Made by a program: the position numbers and the translations under genes. The notes beneath the pieces were generated by a model, which saw only the letters and a list, made by a program, of their open reading frames with translations, was not told the origin of the DNA and searched no databases. A stretch of DNA of 6,124 nucleotides from an uncultured Propioniciclava sp. (lineage in GTDB: Bacteria; Actinomycetota; Actinomycetes; Propionibacteriales; Propionibacteriaceae), in the NCBI GenBank assembly GCA_937872005.1, contig CALMPQ010000309.1, positions 1-6,124 on the forward strand, given 5' to 3'. Of the stretch, positions 4,954 through 6,124 are shown one piece after another. Each line of letters opens with the position of its first letter. Position 1 is the stretch's first letter.

Positions 4954-6101
4954 GCCAACGGAAGGGGTCGGCCCAACACATCCGCGAAGCGCAGGATCGA
5001 GTCCATCGTGGTGGTCAGGTCCTGCCGCGCGCGCAACTTGGCCCGGCTGAAGTCGATCGCGAGGTTGTTGATGCTGAACACCGCGGTGACGCCTTCGTCG
5101 TACACCGGCTCGAAGCCGTCGGCGATGTCGCCCACCACGGCCACGACCGGGACGCCGAGCGGCTCCGCCCGCCGCCCCACGCCCACCACGACCTTGCCCG
5201 ACAGGGACTGGGAGTCGATCTTGCCCTCCCCCGTGAAGACGAGGTCGGCGCCCGCCAGGATCCGCTCGAAGTCGACCGCATCGAGCACCACGTCGATGCC
5301 CTGCCGCAGTTCGGCGCCCGCAAAGGCCATCAGTCCCCCGGCCAGGCCGCCGGCCGCCCCGGCACCGGGGACGTCGGCGATGTCGACGCCGACGTCGCGT
5401 CGAATCAGCTCGGCGCCCAGCACCAGCTGGCGGTCGAGCTCGGTGACGACCTCGGGGTCCGCCCCCTTCTGTGGCCCGAACACGTGCGCGGCGCCGCGCT
5501 CCCCGTGCAGGGGGTTGTCGATGTCACACATCACCGTGATGGTCGCCTCGCGCACCGCCGGGTCGAGGCCCGAGGTGTCGATGCGCGCGACCTGGTCGAT
5601 GCTCCCCCCGGTGGGCACGAAGACCTCACCGTCGGCGTCCAGAAATCGGACGCCGAGGGCTGCGGCCGCACCGCACCCCAGGTCGTTCGTGGCGCTGCCC
5701 CCGGCCCCGACGATGAGGTGCCGGGCGCCGGCGCGCGCCGCAGCGAGCATGAGCTCCCCCACCCCGTAGGTGGTGGTGAGGAGGGGGTCGGGGCGTCCGT
5801 CGACGAGGGGCAGGCCGGCGGCGGCGGCCATCTCGATGACCGCCGTGCCGTCGGGGAGCCGCCCGTAGAACGCCTCGATCGGTTCACCCGCGAACGGACC
5901 GGTCACGCGCTCGAGCACCCGTTCCCCCCCGACGGAGGCGAGAAAGGCGTCCACGCTGCCCTCGCCCCCGTCGGCCACGGGGAGGGAGACCACCTCGGCG
6001 TCCGGGATGTGGCGGCCGATGGCTTCCGCCATGACCTGGCAGATCTCGGCCGAGGACATCGTGCCCTTGAAGGAGTCGGGGATGAGGACGACCTTGCGCA
6101 T
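4944..6101 (-). CDS. glycerate 2-kinase (GarK/GlxK family)
   Basis: This 385-residue protein is a complete type-I glycerate kinase, which transfers phosphate from ATP to D-glycerate to give 2-phosphoglycerate. That step links glyoxylate, aldarate or serine-derived glycerate to glycolysis in the cytoplasm. Family motifs occur in order: PDSFKGTMSSAE (8-19), VADGGEGSVDAF (42-53), the glycine-rich GAGGSATNDLGCGAA (132-146), CDIDNPLHG (192-200), GAAGGLAGGL (248-257) and FTGEGKIDSQSLSGK (289-303). Length is normal for the family (about 380). The start ATG 6101-6099 is supported by GGAG at 6111-6108, six bases upstream, and by the family N-terminus beginning directly with KVVLIPDSFKG. Only 23 bases upstream are visible, so its promoter and any upstream partner are outside the window. 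It precedes the acidic peptide by 46 bases on the same strand, so read-through is possible. A pathway link with the uronate-dehydrogenase-like gene (uronate to aldarate to glycerate) is conceivable, but the intervening steps are absent here. Confidence 0.93.
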   Translation of the reverse strand: MRKVVLIPDSFKGTMSSAEICQVMAEAIGRHIPDAEVVSLPVADGGEGSVDAFLASVGGERVLERVTGPFAGEPIEAFYGRLPDGTAVIEMAAAAGLPLVDGRPDPLLTTTYGVGELMLAAARAGARHLIVGAGGSATNDLGCGAAAALGVRFLDADGEVFVPTGGSIDQVARIDTSGLDPAVREATITVMCDIDNPLHGERGAAHVFGPQKGADPEVVTELDRQLVLGAELIRRDVGVDIADVPGAGAAGGLAGGLMAFAGAELRQGIDVVLDAVDFERILAGADLVFTGEGKIDSQSLSGKVVVGVGRRAEPLGVPVVAVVGDIADGFEPVYDEGVTAVFSINNLAIDFSRAKLRARQDLTTTMDSILRFADVLGRPLPLAVD

Positions 6102-6107
6102 GACGAG

Positions 6108-6111
6108 CTCC
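6108..6111 (-). promoter_or_regulatory. ribosome binding site of glycerate kinase
   Basis: GGAG on the minus strand with a six-base spacer (ctcgtc) before ATG 6101-6099. It supports the chosen start. Confidence 0.6.
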
Positions 6112-6124
6112 GTTCGGGGGGGTC

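Overview
This is a GC-rich window (roughly 70% G+C by eye) in which every supported gene is read on the minus strand, so transcription runs from high to low coordinates. The base composition, tight gene packing and families present (Suc/Fer-like protein, JmjC cupin, tocopherol-cyclase-like protein, AGE-family isomerase) suggest an actinobacterium. A Nocardioidaceae/Propionibacteriaceae-type host is only a guess. There is no tRNA, rRNA, CRISPR array or transposase.

In order of transcription: (1) 6101-4944, a complete glycerate 2-kinase. (2) 4897-2637, a tight three-gene cluster. It consists of a 78-residue, extremely acidic Asp/Gly/Thr repeat peptide with a strong ribosome binding site, a JmjC-type Fe(II)/2-oxoglutarate oxygenase starting 3 bases after the peptide stop, and a sucrase/ferredoxin-like (Apd1-type) protein whose ATG overlaps the oxygenase stop (ATGA). 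(3) 2636-2534, a 103-base spacer holding a 62-base imperfect palindrome that may end the previous transcript. (4) 2533-513, a sugar-metabolism pair: an AGE-family aldose-ketose isomerase and a uronate-dehydrogenase-like SDR. (5) 511-1, a tocopherol-cyclase-family gene cut by the window edge. It appears broken by an internal out-of-frame deletion.

The most interesting part is the peptide-oxygenase-Suc/Fer cluster. The peptide has 24 Asp and no Glu, Lys, His, Cys or aromatic residue, and its C-terminal half is built from DADGTDGG-like units. Sitting directly ahead of a JmjC protein-hydroxylase homologue, it looks like a possible substrate or precursor peptide for repeated Asp (or Thr) hydroxylation, with the Suc/Fer protein as a possible redox partner. 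This is inference from gene order and composition, not an established pathway.

Smaller points of note are a known-looking dispersed repeat inserted in frame into the Suc/Fer gene, an inverted repeat over the glycerate kinase stop codon, and unusual residues next to the catalytic His of the isomerase.
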